Shown here: in pieces, positions 10,906 through 19,401 of the stretch
How positions within the stretch are numbered: the first letter of the stretch is position 1
Layout of the letters: each line of letters begins with the position of its first letter
DNA from: Stutzerimonas stutzeri
GTDB lineage: Bacteria > Pseudomonadota > Gammaproteobacteria > Pseudomonadales > Pseudomonadaceae
Direction of reading: 5' to 3'
Length of the DNA stretch: 64,000 nucleotides
Assembly: GCF_024448715.1 (NCBI RefSeq)
Contig: NZ_JAMOHZ010000001.1
Coordinates: 558,001-622,000, forward strand
Notes under the pieces: generated by a model
What the model was told of the DNA's origin: nothing
Seen by the model: the letters and a program-made list of their open reading frames with translations, nothing else
Database searches by the model: none
Made by a program: the position numbers and the translations under genes

Positions 10906-10977
10906 CGTAGGGTGGGCTTCAGCCCACCGGGGGGCTTCATCGAGCGTCGCCTGTGGTGGGCTGAAGCCCACCCTACG
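10906..10977. repeat. REPIN-like inverted pair of GTAG-type REP palindromes
   Basis: Two 23-base units, 10906-10928 and 10955-10977, are exact reverse complements separated by 26 bases. Each unit carries GTAG followed by the internal palindrome GTGGGCTTCAGCCCAC. This is the arrangement known for Pseudomonas REPINs, non-autonomous elements spread by RAYT (TnpA-REP) transposases, whose REP units start with GTAG. No RAYT gene is in the window. The same unit recurs near 15.8-16.0 kb. Confidence 0.85.
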
Positions 10978-11163
10978 ATTGTGTGCCTCTCCGTTGCGCT
11001 TACCGCGCTCGGCTCGACTTGCGGCCGCATCGCGGTTGGCGTCCATCAGCGCGGTTTAGTGTGTGCGTCTAGTGATTCTGGGGGTGCATCTCGAACAGGA
11101 TTCGTGGCCCGCTGCACTTGTACGAGGCCGACCCGGGGTGATGTTTTTGGCCGCGTACTGGCC

Positions 11164-11190
11164 AAAAAAAACCGCTCCTGAGAGCGGTTT
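11164..11190 (-). terminator. Rho-independent terminator after zipA
   Basis: On the minus strand a 9-base-pair stem (AAACCGCTC pairing with GAGCGGTTT, loop of four) is followed at once by eight T residues. It lies just beyond the zipA stop codon and should end the zipA transcript before ligA. Confidence 0.9.
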
Positions 11191-11196
11191 CGGGGA

Positions 11197-12018
11197 TCAA
11201 CGTTTGATAGTCATCTGCCGGCGCTCGTATTCAACGATGCGCTGGCGGTAGTGCTCGATGGTCTGGGCAGTCAGCACGCTGCGCTGGTCATCTTTCAGCT
11301 CACCGTTCAATTCCTGCGAGAGCTTGCGAGCGGCGGCGACCATTACGTCGAACGCTTGCTTCGGATGGCGCGGCCCAGGCAGGCCGAGGAAAAAACTGAC
11401 GGCTGGCGTGGTGAAATGGTCGATATCGTCCAGGTCGAACGTCCCGGGCTTGACCGCGTTGGCCATGGAGAACAGAACTTCGCCATTTCCCGCCATGCTT
11501 TCGTGACGGTGAAATATATCCATCTCACCGAACCGCAAACCGCTTTCGAGAATGTTCTGCAGCAGCGCCGGGCCGCGGAAACCGGACGCATCGCGAGAGA
11601 TGACGTTGATTACCAGGACCTCCTCAACCGGCGGCAGGTCCTGACCGAACTCGCTCGTTTCAGCTTCCTCGTCATCACCGGCTACAGGGTTCAGCAGCGT
11701 CGGGACAGGTTCATCGCTTGAAAAATGCAGATCGCCTTGCTGGGGTGCGGTGGCGCGACGCTTTCCGGTCTCGCGGGCGCTCATCGAGGGAAGATCAGTT
11801 TCGTCCAGTGAGGGCTCGTTGTTGCGGTTTACGACTCGTGGCGGCCCCAGTAGCTCGTTGGACTCGCCGTCATCGGGGAAACTGTCGGCGATGTTGCGGT
11901 CCAGCTTGAACTTCAATTTGCCTTTGCTGCCGCGCATCCGCCGCCAGCCGTCAAAAAGAATGCCGGCAATAACAATGATGCCGATGACGATCAGCCACTC
12001 GCGCAGACCGATATCCAT
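11197..12018 (-). CDS. zipA: Cell division protein ZipA
   Basis: A 273-residue inner-membrane protein that anchors and bundles FtsZ at the division site. It starts with a short periplasmic N-terminus and a single membrane span ([15 protein letters not shown], residues ~8-23) followed by a basic stretch ([13 protein letters not shown]). Residues ~35-130 are a charged, Pro-rich linker. The C-terminal domain (~130-270) carries [20 protein letters not shown] and the segment around [15 protein letters not shown], matching the FtsZ-binding fold. Located between smc and ligA as in other Pseudomonas, with its own terminator. Confidence 0.96.
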   Translation of the reverse strand: MDIGLREWLIVIGIIVIAGILFDGWRRMRGSKGKLKFKLDRNIADSFPDDGESNELLGPPRVVNRNNEPSLDETDLPSMSARETGKRRATAPQQGDLHFSSDEPVPTLLNPVAGDDEEAETSEFGQDLPPVEEVLVINVISRDASGFRGPALLQNILESGLRFGEMDIFHRHESMAGNGEVLFSMANAVKPGTFDLDDIDHFTTPAVSFFLGLPGPRHPKQAFDVMVAAARKLSQELNGELKDDQRSVLTAQTIEHYRQRIVEYERRQMTIKR

Positions 12019-12203
12019 TAATGCTTGAACCCCTGAAATCGATGATAAAGACGCAGATTCACAGCCGCTGAACAGGCTCCTCTGCGCATCGTAAAAAATT
12101 TGCGCTCTAAACTAGCACGACGAACGGTAGATTTGCACCGCCCGGCGCTGCTCTTTTATAGGTCTCCTGTCTACCCACAACCCGTGGCAGGCAAAGCCGC
12201 GGC

Positions 12204-15200
12204 TCAAGCCTCCACAAGTGCAACTGCCTGTTCCACATCGACCGCAACCAATCTTGAGCAACCCGGCTCATGCATGGTCACGCCCATTAGCTGGTCAGCC
12301 ATTTCCATCGCAATTTTGTTATGCGTGATGTAGATAAACTGCACCTTCTCCGACATTTCCTTGACCAGACGCGCATAGCGCCCAACGTTCGCATCGTCCA
12401 ATGGCGCATCCACCTCATCCAGCATGCAGAACGGTGCCGGGTTGAGCTGAAAAATCGCAAACACAAGCGCCAGAGCAGTCAACGCCTTCTCTCCCCCTGA
12501 TAGAAGATGAATGGTGCTGTTCTTCTTGCCTGGCGGGCGCGCCATGATCGCCACCCCGGTATCGAGTAAATCTTCCCCGGTAAGTTCCAGATAAGCGCTG
12601 CCGCCACCGAAAACCTTGGGGAAAAGCGCCTGCAAGCCGCCGTTGATCTGGTCGAAGGTCTCCTTGAAGCGATTACGGGTTTCCTTATCGATCTTGCGGA
12701 TAACGTTTTCCAGCGTTTCCAGCGCCTCGGTGAGATCGTCGTTCTGGGCGTCGAGATAGCGTTTGCGTTCCGACTGTTGCTGATACTCATCGATTGCAGC
12801 GAGGTTGATCGGACCGAGCCGCTGGATCCGAGCGCTCAAGCGCTCCAGCTCCGCCTCCCACTCCCCTTCACTCGCCCCGGCAGGCAATGTCGCCAGTACG
12901 CCGTGCAGGTCAAAGCCATCCTCGTGCAGCTGATCCTGCAGCGCCTTGCGACGAACACTCAGCGCCTGCCATTCCATTCGCTGTTGTTCGAGCTGGCCGC
13001 GCAGCAGTTGCGCTTGCTGCTCGGCCTGTGTGCGGCGTTTCTCTGCATCACGCAATTCTCGATCGGCGTCTTCGAGCGCCAACCGAGCGAGCTTGAGTTC
13101 ATCTTCCACGCCCATGCGCCGCTCGAGCAGTTCCTCGAGTTTCATGCGCAGCTCTTCGAGCGGCGCCTCGCCTTCCTCCAGATTCAGGTTGAGTTGCTCG
13201 CGCCGCTCCACGGCACGCTCGAACTGCTGTTCAAGCCGTTCAAGAGCCTGGCGGGTCGAGTCGTGCTGCGCCTTCAGCGAACCCACTCGCACAGCCAGTT
13301 GGTGTGCGTGATCCTTATGCTGGCGGGCCTCTTGGCGAATACGATCGAGCTTTTCGCGAATGCCGTCGCGGTTCGCCAGCAGCGACTCGCGTTGTTCGGT
13401 ATCCATCGCCATGGCATCGAGCGCGTCCTGCAATTGCAGCCGTGCCTCGCCCAACTGTTCGGTTTCCAGCGCGCGCTGCTCGGATTGCTCGGCCAGTTCT
13501 TCTTCCAGCCGACGACGACGCAGGCTCAGTTGCTCCAGCTTGGCGTGGCTGGCTGATAGCCGAGCCTTCAGTTCGCCCTGCTGCCGAGACATGTCCTGAT
13601 GACGGCGACGCTGCTGCTCTCGGTTTTCTTCCTGCTGGCGTTGCGCCTCGCGGAGCTGGTCTAGGCTCTCGCTTAGCAGCTCCAGACTGGCCTCATGCTC
13701 GTCACGCTCGGTCTGTAACCGCTCCAGCTCCTGACCGCGTGCCAGCAACCCGGACTCGGCATCACCCGCGCTCCGCGCGCGCAGAAAATGCCGACCAACC
13801 CAGTAACCGTCACGGCTGATCAGGCTTTCGCCATCGCCAAGCGAGCCACGTGCAGCCAACGCCTGATCAAGATCATCCACCGGTCGCACCCGGCCCAACC
13901 ATGGCGACAGATCGGCGGCTGACTCGATTTTGTCCAGCAAGCTGCCGGCCATGCGAGCACCGCCCTGTGTCGGAGTGACCAGACGCAAGTCGCCCTGCTC
14001 GAAGCCGCTTACATCGAGGCCGTCGAATCCATCCAACAACACCGCCTGCAGGTCGGCGCCCAGCACGGTTTCAACTGCCAGCTCCCAGCCCGGCTCGACA
14101 CGTAGCCCTTCGGCGAGGCGAGGACGCTCATCGAGTCTCTGCTCACGCAACCATTCGGAGACGCCCTTGCCTGGGTCCATCGCAGCCTGCTGCAAAGCTT
14201 CCAGCGAAGCGATACGACCATTCAGCCGCTGCAGTTCGCCCTGCGCCTGTTGCTCGGCCTGGCCGGCTTGCTGCAGCTGTTCGCGTAATTGTTCAAGTTG
14301 CCGATCGGTCTGCTCCTGCTCGGCGACCAGTTCTTCCAGACTCACCTCGCTGACGGCCAGCTGCTCGCTCAGCTCTGCTACCGCGGCATCTTCCGGATCG
14401 CCTGCAAGCGAGGCGCGTTCCTCATCCAGACGACGCTGGCGCTCGGCCAGGCGTTCCAGGCTCTGTTCCAGCTGCTGGATACGGGACTGCTGCACCTCGG
14501 CCGCACGGCGCGGTTCGGCGCTCTGCTGGTTGAAACGTTCCCACTGCTCTTGCCAGAGCTGCATCGCGGTTTCGGCTTCTTCGAGTTGCGCCGCGGTTTC
14601 CTCGGCTGCCGCACCAGCTATGTCCTGCTCAGGCTCGAGCATCGCCAGTTCTTCGCCAAGGGTGGCGAGCAAGGTGCGGTCATGCTCCAGATGCGATTCG
14701 GTTTCCAGCCGCGCCTGCTCGGCCTCGCGCAAGTCGTTCTGTAGCTGCCGAAGCCGCTGCTGGCCATGCTGAATGCTCTGCTCTACCCGTGCGATATCAC
14801 CGCCAACGGAATAAAAGCGGCCTTGAACCAGATTAAAACGCTCGGATAGCTCGTGATGACCGTCGCGCAGACGTTCGATGCTAGCGTCCGCATTGCGCTG
14901 TTCGGCGACCAGTGCCTCGAAACCGACCTCCTGATCGCCAATCACTTGCTCACGCTGACCGACCTGATCATTCAGGGCCTGCCAGCGCAATGCCGATAGT
15001 TGCGCCTTCAGCTGGCGCTCTTCGGCCTTGTACTCCTGATATTTTTCAGCCGACTGGGCCTGGCGATGCAAGCGTTCCAGCTGCCGCTCCAGCTCTTCGC
15101 GCAGATCGGTCAGGCGCGCCAGGTTTTCATGGGTGCGGCGAATACGGTTCTCGGTTTCGCGACGGCGCTCCTTGTACTTGGAGATGCCCGCCGCCTCTTC

Positions 15201-15692
15201 GATGAAATTACGCAGGTCTTCAGGCTTGGCCTCGATCAGCTTGGATATCATGCCCTGCTCGATGATCGAATAGCTGCGCGGCCCCAGACCGGTACCAAGA
15301 AAGATGTCGGTGATATCCCGCCGTCGGCATTTCACACCGTTGAGGAAATAAGTGTTCTGCGAATCGCGCGTGACCCGGCGGCGGATGGATATCTCGGCGA
15401 AGGCAGCGTATTCGCCGGTGAGGGTGCCGTCGGAATTGTCGAAGATCAGCTCGATGCTGGCCTGGGTCACTGGCTTGCGGGTGTTCGAGCCGTTGAAGAT
15501 GACATCCGTCATCGACTCGCCACGCAGGTTCTTCGCCGAGCTTTCGCCCATCACCCAGCGCACGGCATCGATGATGTTCGATTTGCCGCAACCGTTCGGG
15601 CCGACCACTGCTGCCATGTTGCTCGGAAAGCTGACGGTGGTCGGGTCGACGAATGATTTGAAGCCGGCGAGTTTGATGCTTTTCAGTCGCAT
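12204..15692 (-). CDS. smc: Chromosome partition protein SMC
   Basis: A 1162-residue condensin ATPase that organises and segregates the chromosome. The head halves are at the ends: Walker A GPNGCGKSN at ~32-40, and at the C-terminus the ABC signature LLSGGEKALTALALVFAIF and Walker B FCMLDEVDAPLDDANV. Between them are two very long coiled-coil arms rich in Glu, Gln, Arg and Leu, broken near residues 490-640 by the globular hinge (VETVLGADLQAVLLDG). Length matches Pseudomonas SMC. Partners ScpA/ScpB are not in the window. The high content of CTG/CAG codons gives many long open frames on the opposite strand; these are shadows. Confidence 0.97.
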   Translation of the reverse strand: MRLKSIKLAGFKSFVDPTTVSFPSNMAAVVGPNGCGKSNIIDAVRWVMGESSAKNLRGESMTDVIFNGSNTRKPVTQASIELIFDNSDGTLTGEYAAFAEISIRRRVTRDSQNTYFLNGVKCRRRDITDIFLGTGLGPRSYSIIEQGMISKLIEAKPEDLRNFIEEAAGISKYKERRRETENRIRRTHENLARLTDLREELERQLERLHRQAQSAEKYQEYKAEERQLKAQLSALRWQALNDQVGQREQVIGDQEVGFEALVAEQRNADASIERLRDGHHELSERFNLVQGRFYSVGGDIARVEQSIQHGQQRLRQLQNDLREAEQARLETESHLEHDRTLLATLGEELAMLEPEQDIAGAAAEETAAQLEEAETAMQLWQEQWERFNQQSAEPRRAAEVQQSRIQQLEQSLERLAERQRRLDEERASLAGDPEDAAVAELSEQLAVSEVSLEELVAEQEQTDRQLEQLREQLQQAGQAEQQAQGELQRLNGRIASLEALQQAAMDPGKGVSEWLREQRLDERPRLAEGLRVEPGWELAVETVLGADLQAVLLDGFDGLDVSGFEQGDLRLVTPTQGGARMAGSLLDKIESAADLSPWLGRVRPVDDLDQALAARGSLGDGESLISRDGYWVGRHFLRARSAGDAESGLLARGQELERLQTERDEHEASLELLSESLDQLREAQRQQEENREQQRRRHQDMSRQQGELKARLSASHAKLEQLSLRRRRLEEELAEQSEQRALETEQLGEARLQLQDALDAMAMDTEQRESLLANRDGIREKLDRIRQEARQHKDHAHQLAVRVGSLKAQHDSTRQALERLEQQFERAVERREQLNLNLEEGEAPLEELRMKLEELLERRMGVEDELKLARLALEDADRELRDAEKRRTQAEQQAQLLRGQLEQQRMEWQALSVRRKALQDQLHEDGFDLHGVLATLPAGASEGEWEAELERLSARIQRLGPINLAAIDEYQQQSERKRYLDAQNDDLTEALETLENVIRKIDKETRNRFKETFDQINGGLQALFPKVFGGGSAYLELTGEDLLDTGVAIMARPPGKKNSTIHLLSGGEKALTALALVFAIFQLNPAPFCMLDEVDAPLDDANVGRYARLVKEMSEKVQFIYITHNKIAMEMADQLMGVTMHEPGCSRLVAVDVEQAVALVEA

Positions 15693-15805
15693 GCGGGCCT
15701 ATCCATGGCGATCAGCGGGAGAATGAACAAGCAGGGTCGCCGCATCGGAATTCCTGGCATCGAGTGGGGTGCTGACGCGAAACGGCGGAGTTTATCACGG
15801 CGTCT

Positions 15806-15884
15806 GGTGGGCTGAAGCCCACCCTACTGGTCCCATGCGATACCGATGTAGGGTCGGCCGGGCGGCGCTCCGCTTCAGCCCACC
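15806..15884. repeat. Decayed REPIN (one intact, one disrupted REP unit)
   Basis: 15806-15827 is an intact unit, GGTGGGCTGAAGCCC followed by ACCCTAC. Its inverted partner begins with GTAGGG at 15848 and ends with CTTCAGCCCACC at 15873-15884, with unrelated bases in the middle. It is the same family as the element at 10906-10977. Confidence 0.75.
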
Positions 15885-15992
15885 AATCGCGGCGATGCTT
15901 ACGTGGCAACTGGCGACAAATCGCGGCGGGAGTGACGCTCACCAAGCGTGAACGACGCTAGCTCCGTTTCGGCCTGGTTTGGAATTGCATCT

Positions 15993-16045
15993 GGTGGGCT
16001 GAAGCCCGCCCTACTGATGCCCAGCCCCGTCTAGCCCACCCTACG
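15993..16045. repeat. REP unit plus partial REP fragment
   Basis: 15993-16014 matches the REP unit with one change in the stem (GCCCGCC in place of GCCCACC). A fragment, AGCCCACCCTACG, follows at 16033-16045 in the same orientation rather than inverted. It is the third copy of this family within 5.2 kb. Confidence 0.7.
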
Positions 16046-16055
16046 CCGCCCGGCT

Positions 16056-17051
16056 TCATCCGCCCGTCATGCTCATGAAGCGCACTACCTGAACCTGCTC
16101 ATCGGTACGGAATTCGTGCTTTTCCGGCTTGAGCTGCAGCGCGTCGACCAGCGCGTGGCGCAATCGCTCGCTGTCGCCTGGGTAGCGACGCATCAGGCTC
16201 TTGAGGTCCAGCGCGCCTTCATGCCCTAGGCAAAGCACCAGCTTGCCCTCTGCCGTGACACGCACGCGGTTGCAGCTGCCGCAGAAGTTGTTGCTATGCG
16301 GCGAAATGAAGCCAACCTGAGTTTCGCTACCAGCCACCTGCCAGTAGCGCGATGGACCGCCGGTGGCGTGGCTGCTGCGTATCAGCTGATGGCCGACTTC
16401 GATGCGTTCGCGCACTTCCTCGCTGGAGCAGAAGGTGATCTGGCGCTCGTGGCTGGACACGGTGCCCAACGGCATTTCTTCGATGAAGCTGATATCCAGC
16501 CCGCGCTCGACGGCAAAATTCACCAGGTCGAGTACCTCGTCATCATTTCGACCTTTCTGAATCACGCTATTGAGCTTGATTCGGCGGAACCCGGCATTGC
16601 GCGCCGCCTCAATTCCTTCTAGCACCTGATCGAGCTTGTCACGACGGGTGAGCTCGGCGAAACGATCACGCTTGAGCGAGTCCAGGCTGATATTCAGGCG
16701 TTTGACGCCGGCATCGCGTATTACCGGCGCCAGCGTTGGCAGTTGCGAGCCGTTGGTGGTGATCGCCAGGTCTTCCAGCTCTTCACGCGCACCCAGGCGA
16801 GCCAGCAAACTAGGCAGACCCTTGCGCACCAGCGGCTCGCCGCCGGTCACGCGGATGCGCTTGACGCCTAGGCTGATAAAGGCGTCGGCGACCGCGTAGA
16901 GCTCTTCGAGCGTGAGAATCTGCGCACGCGGTGCGAATACCATGTCTTCACTCATGCAATACGTGCATCTGAAGTCACAGCGGTCGGTAACCGACAATCT
17001 AAGGTAAGTGATGCGCCGGCCGAACGGGTCGACCAACTGAGAATCTGGCAT
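16056..17051 (-). CDS. moaA: GTP 3',8-cyclase (molybdenum cofactor synthesis)
   Basis: A 331-residue radical-SAM enzyme that converts GTP to 3',8-cyclo-GTP, the first step of molybdopterin synthesis. The N-terminal cluster motif CDFRCTYC (Cys25, 29, 32) binds the SAM-coordinating [4Fe-4S]; a second cluster is given by FCGSCNRVR near 257 and the later Cys in LVLCLGHEG. The chain ends in Gly-Gly, needed for activity. ATG at 17051 is chosen because GGAGAG lies five bases upstream; an upstream ATG at 17084 is possible. No other moa gene is adjacent. It would supply cofactor to molybdoenzymes such as nitrate reductase, which lie outside the window. Confidence 0.96.
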   Translation of the reverse strand: MPDSQLVDPFGRRITYLRLSVTDRCDFRCTYCMSEDMVFAPRAQILTLEELYAVADAFISLGVKRIRVTGGEPLVRKGLPSLLARLGAREELEDLAITTNGSQLPTLAPVIRDAGVKRLNISLDSLKRDRFAELTRRDKLDQVLEGIEAARNAGFRRIKLNSVIQKGRNDDEVLDLVNFAVERGLDISFIEEMPLGTVSSHERQITFCSSEEVRERIEVGHQLIRSSHATGGPSRYWQVAGSETQVGFISPHSNNFCGSCNRVRVTAEGKLVLCLGHEGALDLKSLMRRYPGDSERLRHALVDALQLKPEKHEFRTDEQVQVVRFMSMTGG

Positions 17052-17384
17052 GTCGCTCTCCAACGGCTTGATGCGCACGGACAAGACTATGCCGGAACGT
17101 GACGTGAGGCAAAGGTGGCGAGGCGAATGGCATGCAACAGCACGCCATTACGCAACGGGCATCCGTCAAACGCGAGCTGAACGTTTTGATGGGTTGCGCC
17201 TACAAGGGGGCCGGCCGTCATGCGACGCGGTTCACGACACACCCGATGCGGCCCGCCCGAAGGCAAAGTCCGGCACCGGCAACACTGGCTGCATGAACCT
17301 TCGGCGAACGCGCAACGATACTTTGTTGGCACGACTCGAACTCTAGGATAATTCGCCTTCGCCGATTCACCGGAGCTTTTGCAG
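17052..17384. other. 333-base divergent gap between moaA and the K+ channel
   Basis: No gene. It must hold two divergent promoters. On the plus strand TTGGCA (17326-17331) and GATAAT (17347-17352) are candidate -35/-10 boxes for the channel, but the 15-base spacing is short. Nothing clear was seen for moaA. Confidence 0.45.
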
Positions 17385-18236
17385 ATGGATAACGACGCCC
17401 TCCGATCGATGGGCTGGCGCGAGCGCCTCTACATCATCATCTTCTTCACCAATACGCCCGCCGGCAAACGCTTCGATACCTGGCTGCTTGGCGTTATCTT
17501 CGCGAGCCTGGTCGTGGTGATGTTCGACAGCGTTGCCTCCTACCGGGAGCAGCACGGAATGCTGTTGACTGGGCTGGAGTGGTGTTTCACGGCTATTTTC
17601 GCCATCGAATACCTGGTTCGGATCTATTGCCACCCAGAGCCGCGCAAATACATCTTCAGCTTCTACGGCGCCATCGATCTGCTGTCCGTTTTGCCGGCAT
17701 TTATCGCGCTGTTTCTGCCGGACGCACAGTACCTGTTGGTGGTGCGCACCATTCGCATGCTACGCGTGTTCCGCGTCCTCAAGCTGACGCAATACCTGAG
17801 CCAGGCCAACTTTCTGCTGGTCGCGCTGCGTGGCAGCAAGCAGAAAATCGTCGTCTTCTTGCTCAGCGTCACTACGATGGTGCTGGTGTACGGCACGTTG
17901 ATGTATGTGATTGAAGGTCCTGAGAACGGCTTCACCAGTATTCCGATGAGCATTTATTGGGCAGTGGTGACCATCACCACGGTGGGCTTCGGCGATATCG
18001 TCCCGCATACGGCGCTGGGCAAAGCGGTTTCTACATTGGTGATGATCACCGGTTACTCGATCATCGCCGTCCCCACCGGCATTTTTACAGCGGAACTGGC
18101 TACCGCGATGCGTGCCGACAGCTTGCAACACCGCTGCCCCACATGTGAAAAGCTCAGCCACGAGCCTAATGCGGCTTTTTGCAGTCGCTGTGGGAGCCAG
18201 CTTTTCAATCGAGCAGAACGCGACGCCGAAAGCTGA
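17385..18236 (+). CDS. Voltage-gated K+ channel-like protein with C-terminal zinc ribbon
   Basis: A 283-residue six-span channel subunit of the Kv/KvAP type, expected to form a tetramer in the inner membrane. Spans S1-S3 lie at ~33-48, 65-82 and 95-112. S4 has arginines every third residue (RTIRMLRVFRVLK, Arg121, 124, 127, 130), the voltage-sensing pattern. The pore has the selectivity filter TVGFGD at 199-204 followed by S6. The tail carries CPTC (251-254) and CSRCG (266-270), a four-cysteine zinc ribbon. ATG at 17385 follows GGAG by nine bases. The zinc ribbon is an unusual addition and could serve assembly or sensing. It stands alone between moaA and the oxidase cluster. Confidence 0.88.
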   Translation: MDNDALRSMGWRERLYIIIFFTNTPAGKRFDTWLLGVIFASLVVVMFDSVASYREQHGMLLTGLEWCFTAIFAIEYLVRIYCHPEPRKYIFSFYGAIDLLSVLPAFIALFLPDAQYLLVVRTIRMLRVFRVLKLTQYLSQANFLLVALRGSKQKIVVFLLSVTTMVLVYGTLMYVIEGPENGFTSIPMSIYWAVVTITTVGFGDIVPHTALGKAVSTLVMITGYSIIAVPTGIFTAELATAMRADSLQHRCPTCEKLSHEPNAAFCSRCGSQLFNRAERDAES

Positions 18237-18388
18237 TCTCCTTGACCGACCTGATCATTCAACAGCGTTGAGCAAGCCTTCTCATAAAGCCAAAGCCCAT
18301 CGACAGTCGCCCAGAATCTTTCATCCGAACCGCCTCGGTACAGGGTTGTCACAACCTCTGACTTGCCGCGGGCCGGATGGAGACGCGA

Positions 18389-18802
18389 ATGCCCTTGCTC
18401 AAACTGCTGCATTTCGCAGGCCTGCTGTGCTGGTGCGGCACCCTCTTATATCTGCCTGCACTCATCGCGGCCGGTACCAAACGCAGTGATGCGCTTTTTT
18501 ATCGAGACCATGCCCACCTGACCCGCATGGTTTTCAACCTCATAGGTACCCCGGCCGCACTGATTGCTATCGGATCGGGAACCGCCCTGTTTCTACGCGA
18601 CGGAATCATGGCCGGCTGGCTGATCGTCAAACTCAGCACGGTCGCCGGTATGGTGCTGTGCCACGCTCTGTGCGGCGTGCTTGTACTGCATATCGAACGC
18701 TCGCCGGAACAGAGCGTAAGCATTCGCTGCCGCTTTCTCGGCGTTGCTGTCGCGACCTTCATTACAGCAACGCTCTGGCTGGTACTGGCCAAGCCGTTTT
18801 AG
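18389..18802 (+). CDS. CopD-like integral membrane protein
   Basis: A 137-residue protein with four predicted membrane spans. The start (LLKLLHFAGLLCWCGTLLYLP) has the conserved His in span 1 and W/G pattern of the CopD/HemJ-like superfamily, and a second His-rich part (MVLCHALCGVLVLHIE) lies in span 3. ATG at 18389 has GGAG six bases upstream; ATG at 18377 is an alternative. It sits immediately before the caa3 oxidase genes, so a role in copper or haem handling for that oxidase is plausible. Family assignment rests on pattern only. Confidence 0.65.
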   Translation: MPLLKLLHFAGLLCWCGTLLYLPALIAAGTKRSDALFYRDHAHLTRMVFNLIGTPAALIAIGSGTALFLRDGIMAGWLIVKLSTVAGMVLCHALCGVLVLHIERSPEQSVSIRCRFLGVAVATFITATLWLVLAKPF

Positions 18803-18876
18803 CTCATGACTCAAACCGCTCGATCAACCGAATAACGCCCATGACCGAACGATCCAAACCTCATTCACGGCCCAGG

Positions 18877-19341
18877 TCAGACCTTGTCCAGATCGACCCC
18901 AACAGCATGCTCGTAAACCAACCGCCCGCCGAGATAGGCAGCCAGGGAGATCATCGCAGCGGTGATTGCCGACAGGTACAGCGCCCAGAACAGCATGCTG
19001 TCTCCATCGTTCTGGTAACGCAGCAACCAATTGAGCGAAGCCAACGAAAGCATCATCACCGCCAGGATTGCATGACACCAGGCGGTGATCTTCTGCCGAA
19101 TCTCACGCACCGTAAGCAGATCGATCAAGCCGAAAATGCTGGCGACCCAGCCGCCCAGCGCACCCACACCGGCCAACCAGAGCCCTGCGCGCCACCAGAA
19201 ATCATCCATCGTGAAGAGGTGGGCAATATCGACCGGCAGCAGTCCGGTCAAAGCCGCCACTGGAAAATGGATCAGCATCGGATGCAAGGGATGCCCGGCA
19301 ATCGCGGCGCGGCTGTGGATGGAGTCTCGGTATCGGGCCAT
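18877..19341 (-). CDS. DUF2231 family membrane protein
   Basis: A 154-residue protein with four membrane spans. It begins with the DUF2231 signature AIAGHPLHPMLIHFPVAAL and continues with hydrophobic segments (LWLAGVGALGGWVASIFGLIDLL, ILAVMMLSLASLNWLL, ISLAAYLGGRLVYEHAVG). DUF2231 proteins are common beside cytochrome oxidase or c-type cytochrome genes; function unknown, although the paired histidines could bind haem. ATG at 19341 has GGAGAG upstream. It is transcribed divergently from subunit II, with little or no spacing, so the two promoters overlap. Confidence 0.82.
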   Translation of the reverse strand: MARYRDSIHSRAAIAGHPLHPMLIHFPVAALTGLLPVDIAHLFTMDDFWWRAGLWLAGVGALGGWVASIFGLIDLLTVREIRQKITAWCHAILAVMMLSLASLNWLLRYQNDGDSMLFWALYLSAITAAMISLAAYLGGRLVYEHAVGVDLDKV

Positions 19342-19401
19342 TCGGCTCTCCGGCGGCATTCAAGGGGACTGGGCACCCGCTCCCAACGAGTCGGCAGCCT
19401 C

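Larger units (their letters stand above)
15693..16055. other. 363-base gap between smc and moaA
   Basis: No credible gene. The gap is mostly REP-type palindromes in various states of decay (15806-15884 and 15993-16045). No clear terminator for moaA or promoter for smc can be picked out between them; the palindromes themselves may end the moaA transcript. Confidence 0.6.

Noticed and set aside
12204..15692. Repetitive CTG/CAG-rich sequence considered as a DNA repeat
   Set aside because: It is the coiled-coil coding region of smc; the repetition comes from Leu, Gln, Glu and Arg codons.
18658..19401. An in-frame upstream extension of caa3 subunit II of nearly 250 residues
   Set aside because: It is antisense to the DUF2231 gene, is rich in Arg, Gln, His and Pro, and lacks family resemblance; the lipoprotein signal begins near 19402.
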